64,000 nucleotides of DNA. Origin: Mytilus trossulus (lineage: Eukaryota; Mollusca; Bivalvia; Mytilida; Mytilidae). Position numbers and translations under genes: made by a program. The notes below the pieces were generated by a model, which was given only the letters and a program-made list of their open reading frames with translations, was not told the DNA's origin and searched no databases. Location of the stretch: NCBI RefSeq assembly GCF_036588685.1, contig NC_086375.1:50600955-50664954 (forward strand). The letters run 5' to 3'. How positions within the stretch are numbered: the first letter of the stretch is position 1; every line of letters starts with the position of its first letter. This document shows positions 42,774 through 55,500 of the stretch, piece after piece.

Positions 42774-45700
42774 CACCATTATGTTACAGTTGTGACATTT
42801 ACACCAAAATTAAAGATCACATATTAATTCAAAACACACTGGTTCCAATCAAACCAATGAACTTCTCGCTAAGACTACTGCAGAAAAATTACCTTTCGGC
42901 CATCAGTATCGGAAAAATCGACACGAGACCAACCATTCAACAACGCCTTATAGAATTTCTTTAACTTATTCTTTCATTAACGACGAAATATAGAAAAATA
43001 TCACTTTTTTTAAATAACAAAATGCCTTAAACAAATCAGAAACGGGCCTTCTGTTTTTTTTTAAATACGATTGATATCTTTGAGCTTTTGATTTTACCAT
43101 TTGTAATAGAGGGTTTTTCCGTTTTGAATTTTCCTCAGTGTTCGTTTACTTTACTTTTTGCGTTTAACTGTAACAGTATCCTGTTCATTATTGTGCAGTC
43201 AATTTCAACTTACGCATCAATAACTGTAGCATAAATACTATCGTCTAGAACCATGCTGTATATTGTTTTTTGTTTTTTTCATGCAAATATCAAATCTGTG
43301 GAAAATAATATTAATTGTCAATACAGAGAAACATATATTGGTTATTCAAATGACAAAAAAAAATTCTGCATCCAGATTTTTCTCATACCTTATAGAATTG
43401 AATTTAGAAAAAAAAATATTTGATTGATAGCGTCGAAAAAACAATGAATCAGACCGAGGACCTTTAATACATTTACCCTGCTGAGGTTAAATAGTTACAC
43501 CGACCATTCATCTTTGAAGGAGATTAAAGAATATTAGTACGTAAAAAAGTAGTTTTGGTTGTTTGAATCAGCTGAATGGTGGAATTTGGACAAAGAGTAT
43601 ATATCTACAGAAAATAGGGGAAACAAATACGACTTAATTAAAAAGATTCAAAAATAAATCTCGTTCCAGTATGCTATAATGTTTTTAACATAACAATTTG
43701 CTATTTTAAGATCTTTTTATAAACTGAAAGGCTGAGTTCCCCTCTTCCTTTTAAAAACATGTGGCGTGTCTGTTCTGTCATTTTTGATCCTTTACTTAAA
43801 AAAAATAGATTTCAATCATCTTATCTTTATAATGCTATGACTAATATATCATATACTCGCTGATTGTGATTGTGCCTACACAGGCAGTTGACCCAATAAA
43901 TCTTATTTATTTTTAACTTATGAACTTCCTAAAACTATATTTAGAATTTAAGATTGGGGATTTTCAGTTGATTATGTCGAATTGACAGAACACAATATTG
44001 TTGGTTTTTAAATGACTTGTTATCGAACGCCTATTTTTTTTGGCGACCATAATACCGTTTGATATTTAAACGATTTATAAACTTTATTTAATACAAAATA
44101 AAACTGTTTTTTAAAGCTACCTATAAGAATAAGACATTCTTGATTCTTCTCACTTAACAGTAAATTGTACATATTTCTCTCTTTTTTAAATTCATTTCCC
44201 AAACTAAATGATCACATTATTTTTTAACTGTGAAGACACGCGAGCAACAAGCTGACATCAAAAGAAAAAAAAATAATAAGCCAGAAAAATAGGATTAAGA
44301 AAAACAAAATAACGAAAACCAGAATAACAGAATAACATAAACAAATTCTAGAACTTTTCCTGCTTTCAACATTTTTTTTTTAATTCATATATATATTCCT
44401 GCTTTCAACAATACGCCTACAGGAAACTCGTTGAGTATCAACTCACGTCGAAATATCATTGTTAAGATTTATAGTTCCGGGTGTTTTAATTCAGGAAGTT
44501 AATTTTTCCGGCACTTTTAACTAAAATGCATATTAACATACAAATAGCATTATTTCCTTAATCATTTACAAATTGGTACTTACTTTGTGTAGGCTAGCTT
44601 GCAAAAATTTCAACTCAGGTGATCAAAATTTATTAGGTATTTCCCCATATATTACTGATAAAGGTATATAACTCTGATATATCATGTATACAGTAGCCCG
44701 GTAGATTCAAATAGGAGGAACACACATTAATTGGTTTTTCATATTTCATGATAAGAATCCGTTATGGACCTGCGGAATCATGATCAACTAATATTCAGCA
44801 TCAGTTTAAATGTTTAATCGTATAGTCTCATTTCATGTCATAAAGGAAAGAGTAAGGTTATCGTGCAAGAATTATAGATAATTCAGAGGTTGCAATTTGC
44901 AAAGAAACTTTGGTTCATCTCTTATTTTTTTCGTTTATGGGAGGTATAACCACCCACGCCTTTCCCGTTAACAAAAAATAAACACGTTTGCGTCAAATTA
45001 ACACCATTTTTTTTATATAAATGAGATAATTAATTTATACTCCTTATATTTTGCAAATTTACATATTTACTTTTTGTTGCAATTCGACCCGTTTCCTTAT
45101 GTTTTATCAGTTCCAGATGCTTTCTTTGTCGCAACATATCTAGGTAGTAAAACATTTGGGAGTCATGGTTTTTTCTCATTTTCGTATTTTTGTGGCAAAA
45201 TCCATATCCTTTGTTTTTTATGATTGCCAGTAATGGTTTTTATTCTATTTTTTACAATACAATTTTACATTTTGTATTGACAATTTCAAACCTGTAGAAA
45301 GACAACGTTTCTATCAGAAAGAAAACAGATAAAACAAATATGCTAGGAAACGATAATCCCAATATTTTTTGTATATCAAATTTATTTGGTCGACATTTGA
45401 ACTTATTATAATAAACTTAAATGTTTCCTTTTTCATACTTGGATTATACTGTAACTTATATTTCTTATTTTTCTTCGAATTATGATGTTGTAAAATAAAA
45501 TAAAAATCAATTACGTTTTGAGAACACTGTGACAAAACGGGTATACGTTTTGAAACGATCTAAATGTCGTGTTGCCTTGTTTGAAAAGAACAACAGAAAA
45601 ACTGTAAACTTCAACTTTTATTTTTTTATGATTTAATCATTCTTTTTAACAGCCAGTGAAACCTCCAATTATTTTTTTCGTGTTGACAAGATCGCTTTAC

Positions 45701-46139
45701 TGTTTGAAGTCGTTGCTATAGAAACTATACGCATGTTTCCGGCACAAAAATATCAGGAACCAGGAATTAAGTAAATATACTTTTAAAATATCATACATAT
45801 TCTTTCTTTCAGCTTTTCCAATTTCAAATATGACGTCAGTTTGTACGTTGAGGCTTTGGCTAACTCGGGAATGTATTTTTTGTGCTGCACTATGTTCTTT
45901 TATGTAATGTATACGTTTTTATTCTGTAGTCAGTTAATACTTCGGTTTTATCATGTATATCTATTATAGTCATTTTATGAAATTTACTGTTTGCAAATGT
46001 ATAAATTATTCTAAATAATAAGTATGTTCTTATCACAAGTAAAAAAACCTAGCCGTATTGGTCACACCTTTTATTTAGCTTTTTGTCCTCAGAACTGTTC
46101 AACTTTGTACTTGATTTGGCTTTCGAACTTTTTTCATCT

Positions 46140-46205
46140 AAGCGTCACTAGTTAGTCTTGTGTGGACGAAACGCACTCCTGGTGTATTAAATTTTAAACC
46201 TGGTA
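46140..46205 (-). repeat. Reverse fragment of the 'gacgcgcgtttcgtctac' repeat
   Basis: gtgtggacgaaacgcactcc and taaacctggtaccttttgtt are the decayed reverse complement of the family at 53.9 kb. It directly abuts the next repeat. Confidence 0.5.
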
Positions 46206-46249
46206 CCTTTTGTTAGCTATTATTCGTGTGTTTCTTTGTCCTATATATT

Positions 46250-46765
46250 CTCCTATATATTTGTATTGTAGTCCTGATATGTTATGTTGTGATTTAATGT
46301 TATATTCAACATTGCAATCAAAGAGAAAGGTTTGGCATGCCACAAAATAAAGTTCAACCCTCCATTTTTTCTTTTTAAAAATGTCCTGTACCAAGTTAGG
46401 AAAATGGCCATAAGTTTATTAAAGTTCGTTTATGTGTGTGTTACATTTTAACGTTTGGTTTCTGTTGTGTCGTTCGTTTCCTCTTATACTTGAGTGTGAA
46501 TTTGCATTGCTATAACACGTGTCATGGTACTTTTCTGTCATTTATTCATGTATTAAGTTTTGATGTTATGTTCGTTATTTTCATCGGATTTTGTATAATG
46601 CTTAGTTCGTTTCGGTGTGTGTTACATTTCAATGTTGTGTTTTGTTGTGTCGATGTTCTCCTCTTATATTTAAAACGTTTCCCTCAGTTTAAGTTTGTAA
46701 CCCGGATTTTTTTTTCTATTGATTTATGAGTTTCGAACAGCGGTATACTACTGTTTCCCCTGGGT
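46250..46765 (+). repeat. Dispersed repeat, copy of 1230-1745
   Basis: Shares tgtattgtagtcctg, tgtcctgtaccaagt, ctcttatatttaaaacgttt and gaacagcggtatactactgt with the 1.2-kb copy. Confidence 0.65.
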
Positions 46766-46784
46766 CAATTTTTTTTTTCGCCAC

Positions 46785-48350
46785 CTCTTTCGCTAAAACA
46801 ATATATTTTTCGCCACTTTATTATTTTTTTCGCCAAGTAACATAACTATATTTTCTATGCTTGAAACACGCGTGTCACTCAAACGACTTCAAAGTATTCT
46901 CCCTGATCAATTACCTATATTAAAGTCGAAGGATAATTAAAGTGTAAATTGGAAATTTTTCTTGTATTTGAACATTTTTCGTCACAATAACAGCTTTCTT
47001 TTTTAAACTATTCTTAAAAGGAGAGGAGACGTCAAAAGAGTTCTTCAAACACGTGCGTCACAAAGTGGTGAATAAATTCTGTATTTGACATTTAGCGGAA
47101 TCCTTTTAACCCTATCATTTTGTCAAACAATTCAATCAACACCTTTATTAATTAGTCCTTTGTTGTCGATAGCTATAAAAATGCAATCAGCTGATTCGGC
47201 GTTTCGCATTTGCGCCGATTTTTTTTTTTCATTTGCGCCGATTTTTTTACAGGTAAATTACAGGTGAAATGATATAAGAAAATGTGGTATGAGTGCCAAT
47301 GAGACAACTCTCCATCCCAGTAATGTTATTTTCATTTATCACTAAAGACCTCTTCCGTTAGCCAGTTGTACACATGTTATGAATTGTCAATCATAACATG
47401 CATATAACTGTTGTCTCCTGTTTCAAATCAAGAAGTAAAAACCTAAGATAAAAGCACTTTCAAATTGTTTATACTAAAATGACGAATTAAAGATATATGT
47501 ACAGCATTCAAATCCATAAAAACGGAATTCATTCAAATCATAAATCTGTCTTTGCCGAGTATGTATAGTAGGCAACACTTCAAATACATTCCTTTCTTAT
47601 GATTTTGTCTCTTCTATATTTGGCGTAATTGTCGATAAAGAATGCCATCTTTTCTTTGTCTGGCATACAATGTACGTACTGGTGGGGGCATTTCTAGAGT
47701 TCGCATTTTCTCTCAAGGGAGCTCTTAAACCAAGAGTTCCACATGGTGAGGTTGAAATCATCCCTTCGTTGATTTTATTGACGCCATCACGATTTAGTTG
47801 ACCGTTATGGAATGTGTACTTGTACATTTACGTTGTCTACGAATGTATGAAATTTGTCATCAGAAGGAGCAGAGCGTCAGACAATGTCAAACGTGAAGAA
47901 GTCATCGATTTCATTTAGGGAAAGGAAAAGTAACCCCAAACATTGGGATAGCCATTTACCAATTGCAATGTCACTTGATTTGTCTTTATACTCTGTGCTC
48001 GGCCAATGTTAAAGTATGAACTTACCTGTAACTTACCTATTAGGAAAAAATATAAAATCGGCGCAAATGAAAACATTAAATCGGCGCAAATGAAAGAATG
48101 AAAATTTTCAAAATCGGCGCAAATGTCATACGCCCAGCTGATTATTGATTTTCTGTCCAAATCTTAATGAGATGAAGATGAATTCCGAGTATTGTCTAAT
48201 CGGGTAAAGTCCAAGAAACTCGAAAAAAGTAAATAAACAAGATGGAGGAAAATAAATCGTTCTATATATTTCTTTCGCCAAATTCTTTAGCAAATGACTA
48301 ATTTTAATCGCCACAATTATTTATTGTTCGCAAATTGCGAAAATGGCAAC
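46785..48350. mobile_element. Probable element with inverted arrays of tttgcgccgat
   Basis: 47185-47247 carries two copies of catttgcgccgattttt in one orientation and 48048-48127 three copies of aaatcggcgcaaatg in the other. Both are flanked by acaggtaa/ttacctgt and cagctgat, so the two sides mirror each other. Repeated ttcgcca phrases at 46778-46835 and 48270-48320 may mark the outer ends. Limits are approximate; no transposase seen. Confidence 0.5.
47275..47320 (+). repeat. 5' fragment of the short dispersed repeat
   Basis: aaaatgtggtatgagtgcca and agacaactctccat only; truncated. Confidence 0.55.
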
Positions 48351-48695
48351 CGCGGAAACCCTGTTCATGATATAAATGCGCTAACCCGATTTATGCCTAC
48401 CTTGTATATGCTTGGACATTTTGCAGACCGTTTCAAAAAATGACATCTTCCGGTTTACGGTTTCGGTGATATTTATTTTGCTTTAACACGCGAATTCGGA
48501 AGCTATGAAACCAAGATTTCTAAATGGTGAAGTTGAAATCATCCCTTCGTAACTTTTATGGACGCCATGGTTTACCGTTAAGGAATAACCGTTTCACATA
48601 TGATATCGGATATGTTCATTACGTCGTATACGTAACTACAATTCCATTTCCTTTCTTACGTCGTATACGTAACTACAATTCCATTTCCTTTCATG
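47690..48695 (+). repeat. Related pair of segments around 47.75 and 48.53 kb
   Basis: ggttgaaatcatcccttcgt at 47752 and agttgaaatcatcccttcgt at 48530 begin similar stretches (gacgccat, ccgttawggaat, tacgt). One lies inside and one outside the tttgcgccgat element. Confidence 0.5.
48619..48692 (+). repeat. 37-bp perfect tandem duplication
   Basis: ttacgtcgtatacgtaacta .. ccatttcctttc occurs at 48619-48655 and again at 48656-48692. Confidence 0.9.
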
Positions 48696-49110
48696 ATAAT
48701 TATCAGCGGTATCAGGATTATAATTTAGAAAGCCAGACAAGCGTTTCGTCTATATAAGACTCATCAGTGACGCTAATATCAAAATATTTATAAAACCAAA
48801 AATGAACAAAGTTGAACAGCATTGAGGATTTAAAATTCCAAAAAGTTGTACCAAATACGGCTAAGGTAATCTATGCCTGGGATAAAAAAATCCTTAGTCT
48901 TTCAAAAGATTAAAAGTTTTGTAAACAGGAAATTTATAAAAATGCCTACATTATTGATATGCATGTCAACACCAAAATTTTGACTACTGGGCTGGTGTTA
49001 CCCTCGAGAACGAAACGTCCACCAGCAGTGGCATCGACATAGTGGTGTAAATAATTATCAAAGGTAACCTCATTATAATTAGGTACGCCAGACGCGCGTT
49101 AAGTGTTTTC
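48695..49110 (+). repeat. 'gacgcgcgtttcgtctac' repeat: full unit plus start of the next
   Basis: Runs from attatcagcggtatcaggat through ctatataagactcatcagtg, ggctaaggtaatctatgcct and aacgaaacgtccaccagcag, then restarts with aattatcaaaggtaacctca and cgccagacgcgcgtt. The unit is about 370 bases. Confidence 0.75.
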
Positions 49111-49279
49111 ATTCATGAAAAGTAAAATAACACAAATACCAATCTACAAGGAAAATTCAAAACGAAAACACATCAAACGAATGGAAACCAACTGTCATAA
49201 TCAATATTTTGTACAAATTACATATAAAAAAACATCATGGACATTCATTTTTTGAATGTAAATAAACTCATCATGGACT

Positions 49280-49450
49280 AAAATTTTACACTAACGCCAG
49301 ACGCGCGTTTCGTCTACAAAAGACTCATCAGTGACGCTCAAATCAACAAATTATTTAAAGACTGAAAAAAATATGAAGCTGAAGAGCATTGAGGACCAAA
49401 AACTCCTAAATGTTTTGCCAAATACACCTAAGGTAATTTATTCCTGCGGT
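49280..49450 (+). repeat. 'gacgcgcgtttcgtctac' repeat, partial
   Basis: acgccagacgcgcgtttcgt, actcatcagtgacgctcaaa and aatacacctaaggtaattta. Confidence 0.7.
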
Positions 49451-49639
49451 AGAAAAGCCTTATTATACTTCAGAAATCATTCGAATTTAATTTGAACATG
49501 AAGGAACGACAGTTGTCTTTCTTCTTACAGATATTCGGAATGCTAATGTATTATAGCAGACTTATACATGTAATATGTACAACGTCTTCAAATTTAAAAT
49601 GTTTCAAAATGTTAGAAATTATTATAAATAAAGGCTTGA

Positions 49640-49860
49640 TGAGACTGTTATTAAAGTGAGAGGGTTAGCGCTATAGAACCAGGTTCAATCCACCATTTTC
49701 TACATTTGAAAATGCCTTTACCAAGTCAGGAATATGACAGTTCTTGTCCATTCGTTTTTGATGCGTTTTGTTATTAGATTTTGCCATGTGATTATGGACT
49801 TTCCAAATGGATTTTTCTCTGAGTTCAGTATTTTTGTGATTTTACTTTTTGCATAGCTCT
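49640..49860 (+). repeat. Dispersed repeat, inverted relative to 2080-2240
   Basis: aaagtgagagggttagcgct, tgcctttaccaagtcaggaa and gttcttgtccattcgttttt. Confidence 0.65.
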
Positions 49861-50087
49861 GATTCCTTTGACGGATTTGGCTATACTTTTTGGACGTTCG
49901 GATTTTAGCTGTTCATCGTTTATATAAGCTTTGGATTTCAAATGTTTTGGCCACGAGCATCACATGTATTATCGAAATGCGCATCTGGCGCAGGGAAAAT
50001 TGGTACCGTTAATGTTATTATACATGTATGACGTGTAAGGTTGCCAAAGGTAAAGAATTTAAAAGTAGTACGATCAACATGCCAACA

Positions 50088-50206
50088 ATATGTTTTCTAC
50101 ATTACTATATGTTTTCTACATTACTATATGTTTTCTACATTACTATATGTTTTCTACATTACTATATGTTTTCTACATTACTATATGTTTTCTACATTAC
50201 TATATA
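50088..50206 (+). repeat. 19-bp tandem repeat, six copies
   Basis: gttttctacattactatat repeats at 50092 and every 19 bases to 50187 without change. Because 19 is not a multiple of three and the unit has no stop in any register, long frames appear here by arithmetic only. Confidence 0.95.
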
Positions 50207-52074
50207 TACACTATAGGTATGTTTGCCTGTGAGAATTTGTAACGAACTCTTTTAACGTTGCATGTGTATATGTTTGAAGAATGGAATGATTCCTCTGTTG
50301 TTTGCAAAGAGATTCAATTTTCAGAAGGAAAATTGTGTTACATTCCATCAGTCTGTTTTAGTTGTATAAAGATATGTTGGAAACTGATTGAGACGACAAA
50401 AAAAATTAAATAATGTGATTTTTAATTTTCGTCGGTTTTAGTTGTCTAAATAAGTGATTTTCGTCGGATCTATATTTGCAAAAACGGAATGTATGTATTT
50501 CAGCTATTCGTAAACAATAAGTAAAAATAAAAATTTGTTATTTTTATGTTGTGCAAAACCTGTTTAAAGCAGCAGATTTAAAAAAAAAACAACATTACTT
50601 GTTCATGGCGCAGAAAAGCTACTACAAAGTAAACAGAGTTTATTTTTTTTTATTTCTAATCTTTCGAATTTTAGTTGTCATGCCTACATTAAACCATTAT
50701 ATTAAGTTAAATTTATCACAAGAAACAACACATTTTTTAATTTATTTGGCCACGATTGAAAATGAGTTATTACACCAAAATTGTTTAACTGGCTTAATCT
50801 TTAAATTACAACTTTCCTTAAATAAAAATTGGTCCATTACCCCAAGTTTAAATTGGATATACAAGCGAGATTGATTTTCATTCGAGCCAACAGAATTTTA
50901 TCTTTGTAGATAAATTCAAATATTTTCGTCAATCTTTTTTTATTCAAAACAACGAACACATTAAATATGCAAATACTATAAACCGTAATCAGATATTGAT
51001 TGAAAATGAAACCATTATAATAATCCAGAATTTACTAATGCGTACATTAACCATTAATGTTCAAAACACATTGCAGGAGATTACATGTTAACATTTTCAA
51101 ATTTTGAGAAGAAATTCCAAATTTAATCAAGTATAAGTCTCGTTAAAAAAAATATGTAACTGTGGTAAACGTTCATGCTTTGTTTTAATAATGGTTGATA
51201 TTTGTGATACTTTGTTCTGGATGTAAGCAACTAGTAGTGATACTGGTAAGATTATTGACAACTTGTATGTACTTTACTTTAGATAAACAATTTAGCATCA
51301 AGTATCGTAGGGTTTAACTTCCGTCATTTACATTTCATATGCGTTATAGCAATCCTTTATTTACAAAAAAGAAAAAAGAGTAATTAAAGCAGGAGGACTT
51401 TGTAACGATATATTTTAAGATTAATATTTAGAGGAGAATAGTGTTTAATAACTGAATACCATAAGACAAAACAATATATTAATAATCATCAACATATTTA
51501 ATATGCCTTTAGATCAATTGATTGTGTGACGAGGGCGTAAACAATTTCAGGTTGCCTTATAATAGATAGAAGCATTATAACTATGCTTCCTAGATTTGTT
51601 TTATGTCACTACCCTGGGGAAGATTTTATCAGCGTATTAGGAGATCAAGGTACCAGCAACTTCTGTTTCTTTATCAAATAATGTCATTAATCCGAAAGAA
51701 AGACATCTATTTCATTGAACTTTGATGACTAGTTGTATCATTAGCAAACTTCCTCATTTATTTTTTTATATTTAAAGCATACGTTTTAACATGCAAATCT
51801 AAATCATTTTCAGAAATTTACCTGAGATAATAAAAAAATGACACACTAAATGCGTCACTTTTTGTTACGGCGATCCATTCATGTTACTTGCAGTTTATAT
51901 TTTCATTCGTGGTGCCCAGTTAGCTGTCTAAAATTCATTGGAGGTGACCGTTCTGCTGTATACATGACTTTTTTTGTCGTTATGTACTATTATATTATTT
52001 ATATATGCTGAGTGTTGTTGCGTTTGTTTGTACGTTAAGTTGTGTTGTTATTTTACCGGTACTTTTTACATTGT

Positions 52075-52360
52075 CATATAAACGGGAGGTTTGCATATTC
52101 AAAATAACAGGTTAAACCCCCATTTTTCATAAAATGTCCTGTTCCAAGTCAGGAATATTGCAGCTGCTATCTACAGTCTGGTTCAATGTGTGCTGGAGTT
52201 TGCTTTTGTTGCAGTTCAGTGTTTCTGATGTTCCTTTTTTTCCTCTTATAGCCAACAAGGTCTTCTAGGTTTTAGTTTGTTACCCGGATTAAAATGTATG
52301 CCCATTCGAATTATGACTATTGATCAGCGGTAAAGTACTGTTGCCTTATTTATTTGTTTT
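52075..52360 (+). repeat. Dispersed repeat, third copy of the 1.2-kb family
   Basis: taaacgggaggtttgcatat, aaaatgtcctgttccaagtc and atcagcggtaaagtactgtt. It ends just before the first GMC exon and may form part of its 5' flank. Confidence 0.6.
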
Positions 52361-52382
52361 TCTTTCAGAGCCTTATATCAAA

Positions 52383-52503
52383 ATGGGTTTGATGCCAGCC
52401 TTAATATTAGCCATGCAGTTAGTATTTACTGGGTATATCAAAAGATTCAAAGTAGACACAATATTTGAAAAGCCGCTTACTGGTGTCTATGATTATATCA
52501 TTG
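52383..52503 (+). CDS. GMC exon 1: start and leader
   Basis: ATG at 52383 is 16 bases after acceptor tctttcag, so a 5' UTR exon lies upstream. Encodes MGLMPALILAMQLVFTGYIK and ends GVYDYII before gtaaga. Confidence 0.82.
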
Positions 52504-55500
52504 GTAAGAACACGTTAAACTAGATGCATTATAAGTAATATAATTAGTCCACTTCACCAATGATACTGTTGTAGACGTGTATAATTCGAAAAACGCACTT
52601 TTTGGATCCTTTATCAAACAGTCATAATTTAGCTTCTTAGCATATCATGATATATACCAAGCTTATCATGTGCTACGGCAGAACTTGAAATTATCTCATT
52701 CGTAAATTTCAAACGTTGATTTATGTTTGTTATGGCTAAAAATTATTCCGCATGACAATAGAGCCCCGTCAAACTAGTGAATCCAAAATGTACAATTTTA
52801 TTTCCTCTCTCTCGTATAAATATATGGTCGGGTTTCTGATGGGAACAGCTATATAGTTGATATATATATACATATATATATTAACACTTCATCGCGTTAA
52901 TAAAAAGAAAGGTACTTTTAACAGTGAATATTTTGTAAAGTTGCAATCATTCTTTTTTTTTTGTAAAATAAGAGGATCAACTGATTAAATTGTTTTCTAT
53001 TAAAAAAAAATGTATGTTTTATGTTTTTATGTTGCACTGTGTTACAACACTGTCCAATATAAGGGAGAACGTTTGGTTTTTTACTAAAGGCCAATATGAA
53101 TTTAATGATTCCACTCACAATAAGATTTTATCCTCAATAACAAAGTCTAATTTCAATATTGATTCTTACATATGTATAGATTTTCTTACGGTCGAAAGAC
53201 AAATGAATAATACAAATTGGTATTTAAAGTAACATGAATATTGATATTTAACTTACTTTAGAAACATTTTACTGACAGCTGCGACTTAGTCGTGTTAACA
53301 TATAGGCGTGGAGAAGTTTGGAAATAAACTTATGTGGGTGCTAAAGTAATATTAATAAAGTATTGCTAAAATGAACGCAGTATCAAATAAAACTTGCACG
53401 ATGAAATGTTGATATAAGCTAGAAATGTTGATAAATTAGCTCCCCCATAATATCCCCTTCACGCCTGATGATGCTTGTTCGTATAGCGAAGTGAGTTTAT
53501 GTTTAATATACAGATGTATGTATAGCAATTTGTTAACGTGCCAATTGCGATTTAAGTGTTATATATTTATATAGTTGTGTAATATTCGCAGTGTCAAAAA
53601 AGAGATTGGTTTCTGATTGTCCAAAGTTAGGAGCCTGTAATTCAGTTGCTGTCATTTGTTGCTAAGTAACAAATTTGTTATCGTTAATTTCTTTGTACAA
53701 TAATTTAGCTGTTAGTTTTCTCGTTTGAATTGTTTTACATTTGTCAGTTCAGGGCCTTTTAAAGCTGACTCACAATTCAAACGAGCAAAACCATTTTATC
53801 TTTGAACGTTTCAATAAATCAAAATCCCACTTCAATTCGAAGCAATATGTTTGCCTAGCTTGTTCTTAAACAGAAATGACATAACGTTCAGTTCATATAA
53901 TAGTTATCAAAAGTATCAGGATTATAATTTTATACGCCAGACGCGCGTTTCGTCTACATAAGACTCATCAGTGACGCTCAGATCAAAATAGTTAAATAGG
54001 CAAATAAAAAAAGCATTGAGTATCCAAAATTCCTAAAAGTTGTGCCAAATATGGCTAAGGTAATCTACTCCTGGGGTCAGAAAAGTATAGTTTTTTTTAA
54101 AATTCAAAGTTTAGTATACAGAAAATTTATGAAAATGGCCATATAATTGATATTCATGTCAACACCGAAGTCCTGACTACTGGGCTGGTGATACCCTCTG
54201 GGACGAAACGTCCACCAACAGTGGTATCGACCCAGTGGTGTAAATAGTTATCAAAAGAACTAGGATTATAATTTTTACGCCAGACGCGCGTTTCGTCTAC
54301 ATAAGACTCATTAGTGGCGCTCAGATCAAAATATAAGAGCGCATTTGGTTCTTTAAAGTGCAAAAAGGTTATGATAAACAGGTAACACTTCTTTCTTCTG
54401 TATTTTACTTCAACAACATTTTTATGAATGGAAATCAAGCACCACATCTACGTGCATCTGCTTTTTAATTGAAGATGACTCCAAAGGTGAAGCTTAATAA
54501 AAAAAAAACTAGTTCTGAAAATGGTTCTATAGATTTTACATAAAATATCAAAATTTATTGTACATATGTATCATTCAGTTGGCGGTGGCACAGCAGGGTC
54601 AGTTCTCGCAACGAGGTTGAGTGAGGATCCAGTTACAGTATTAGTATTAGAGGCCGGAGGTTCAGACTTGGAAAATAAATATGTTGATATACCACTGATG
54701 TCGACACACCTTCAATTCTCAGAGCAAGACTGGCAATACTTCACTGTCAAACAAGAGAGTGCAGGATATGCTCTAGATGGAAGGGTAAATTATATAATTA
54801 CACATATTAATCAAGGTTAAGAACTATTCTGAATTATTATAGGTATTACTAGTATATGTAAATTATAAGCCATTAAAATCAACAGTATACCAATTAGTTG
54901 AAACCACAAAATATAGAAATACAACGAATCTTCATGTTATGTACATTATTTTCTTTTTTAACGGTATATGATTTTCTTGTAATGCCCTTTATATTTTCTT
55001 TTTTTATATTTTGTATCCATTACCGCCGACGCGTTACGTTTGCGCGGATTGGTCCTACATTTGCACGAAAAAAATCCACGTTTGCGCAAAATTTACCTGT
55101 AGAAAAGATGCTACATTTGCGCGGATTTATACAAAGATGTATAAAAAATAAATCTTTAACTTTTATAAATAATACTTGATATTGTTTAAATAAAATGAAA
55201 TTTATTTGAACAAATTTATATACTATAATAACAAAAAAAACTAACAACTGGAAGATGGACTTTATTATTATCTGTGAGACAATGAGCTAGATACTTTTCA
55301 TAGTCAATACAATGAACAGTTTTATTCTTCTCATCCAATTATCTACACTTTCGTTGATATGATTCTACAAGTTCAGGCGACTTCTTACATTAAAATTCAC
55401 GGCAGCGATAACCATGTCCTTATAAAACGCACAGACAAATAGCAGTTTACCGGTCAACTGTTACAATTTCTTGAATTTTAAACAGGTAATATTTCCCGTC

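Larger units (their letters stand above)
42780..52366. other. Repeat-rich region without a convincing gene
   Basis: Nearly 10 kb separating the minus-strand receptor block from the GMC gene. It holds repeats at 46140-46205, 46250-46765, 46785-48350, 48490-49100, 49280-49450, 49640-49860 and 50088-50206. Open frames here are short, AT-driven and lack splice partners. Confidence 0.6.

Noticed and set aside
47597-47827. 76-codon minus-strand frame
   Set aside because: Lies in the repeat pair around 47.7 and 48.5 kb and is not preserved in the second member.
50028-50232. Two overlapping 62-63-residue frames
   Set aside because: Produced by the 19-bp tandem repeat; not genes.
50551-50874. 107-codon AT-rich frame
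   Set aside because: Composition follows the local base bias; no recognised domain or splice partner.
52990-53232. 80-codon frame and a similar one at 56338-56610
   Set aside because: Both fall in copies of a dispersed repeat sharing ttatgttgyactgt and acactgtc phrases inside GMC introns; no splice support.
48695-54340. Regularly spaced repeats considered as a CRISPR array
   Set aside because: Units are hundreds of bases, decayed and dispersed in an intron-bearing animal genome.
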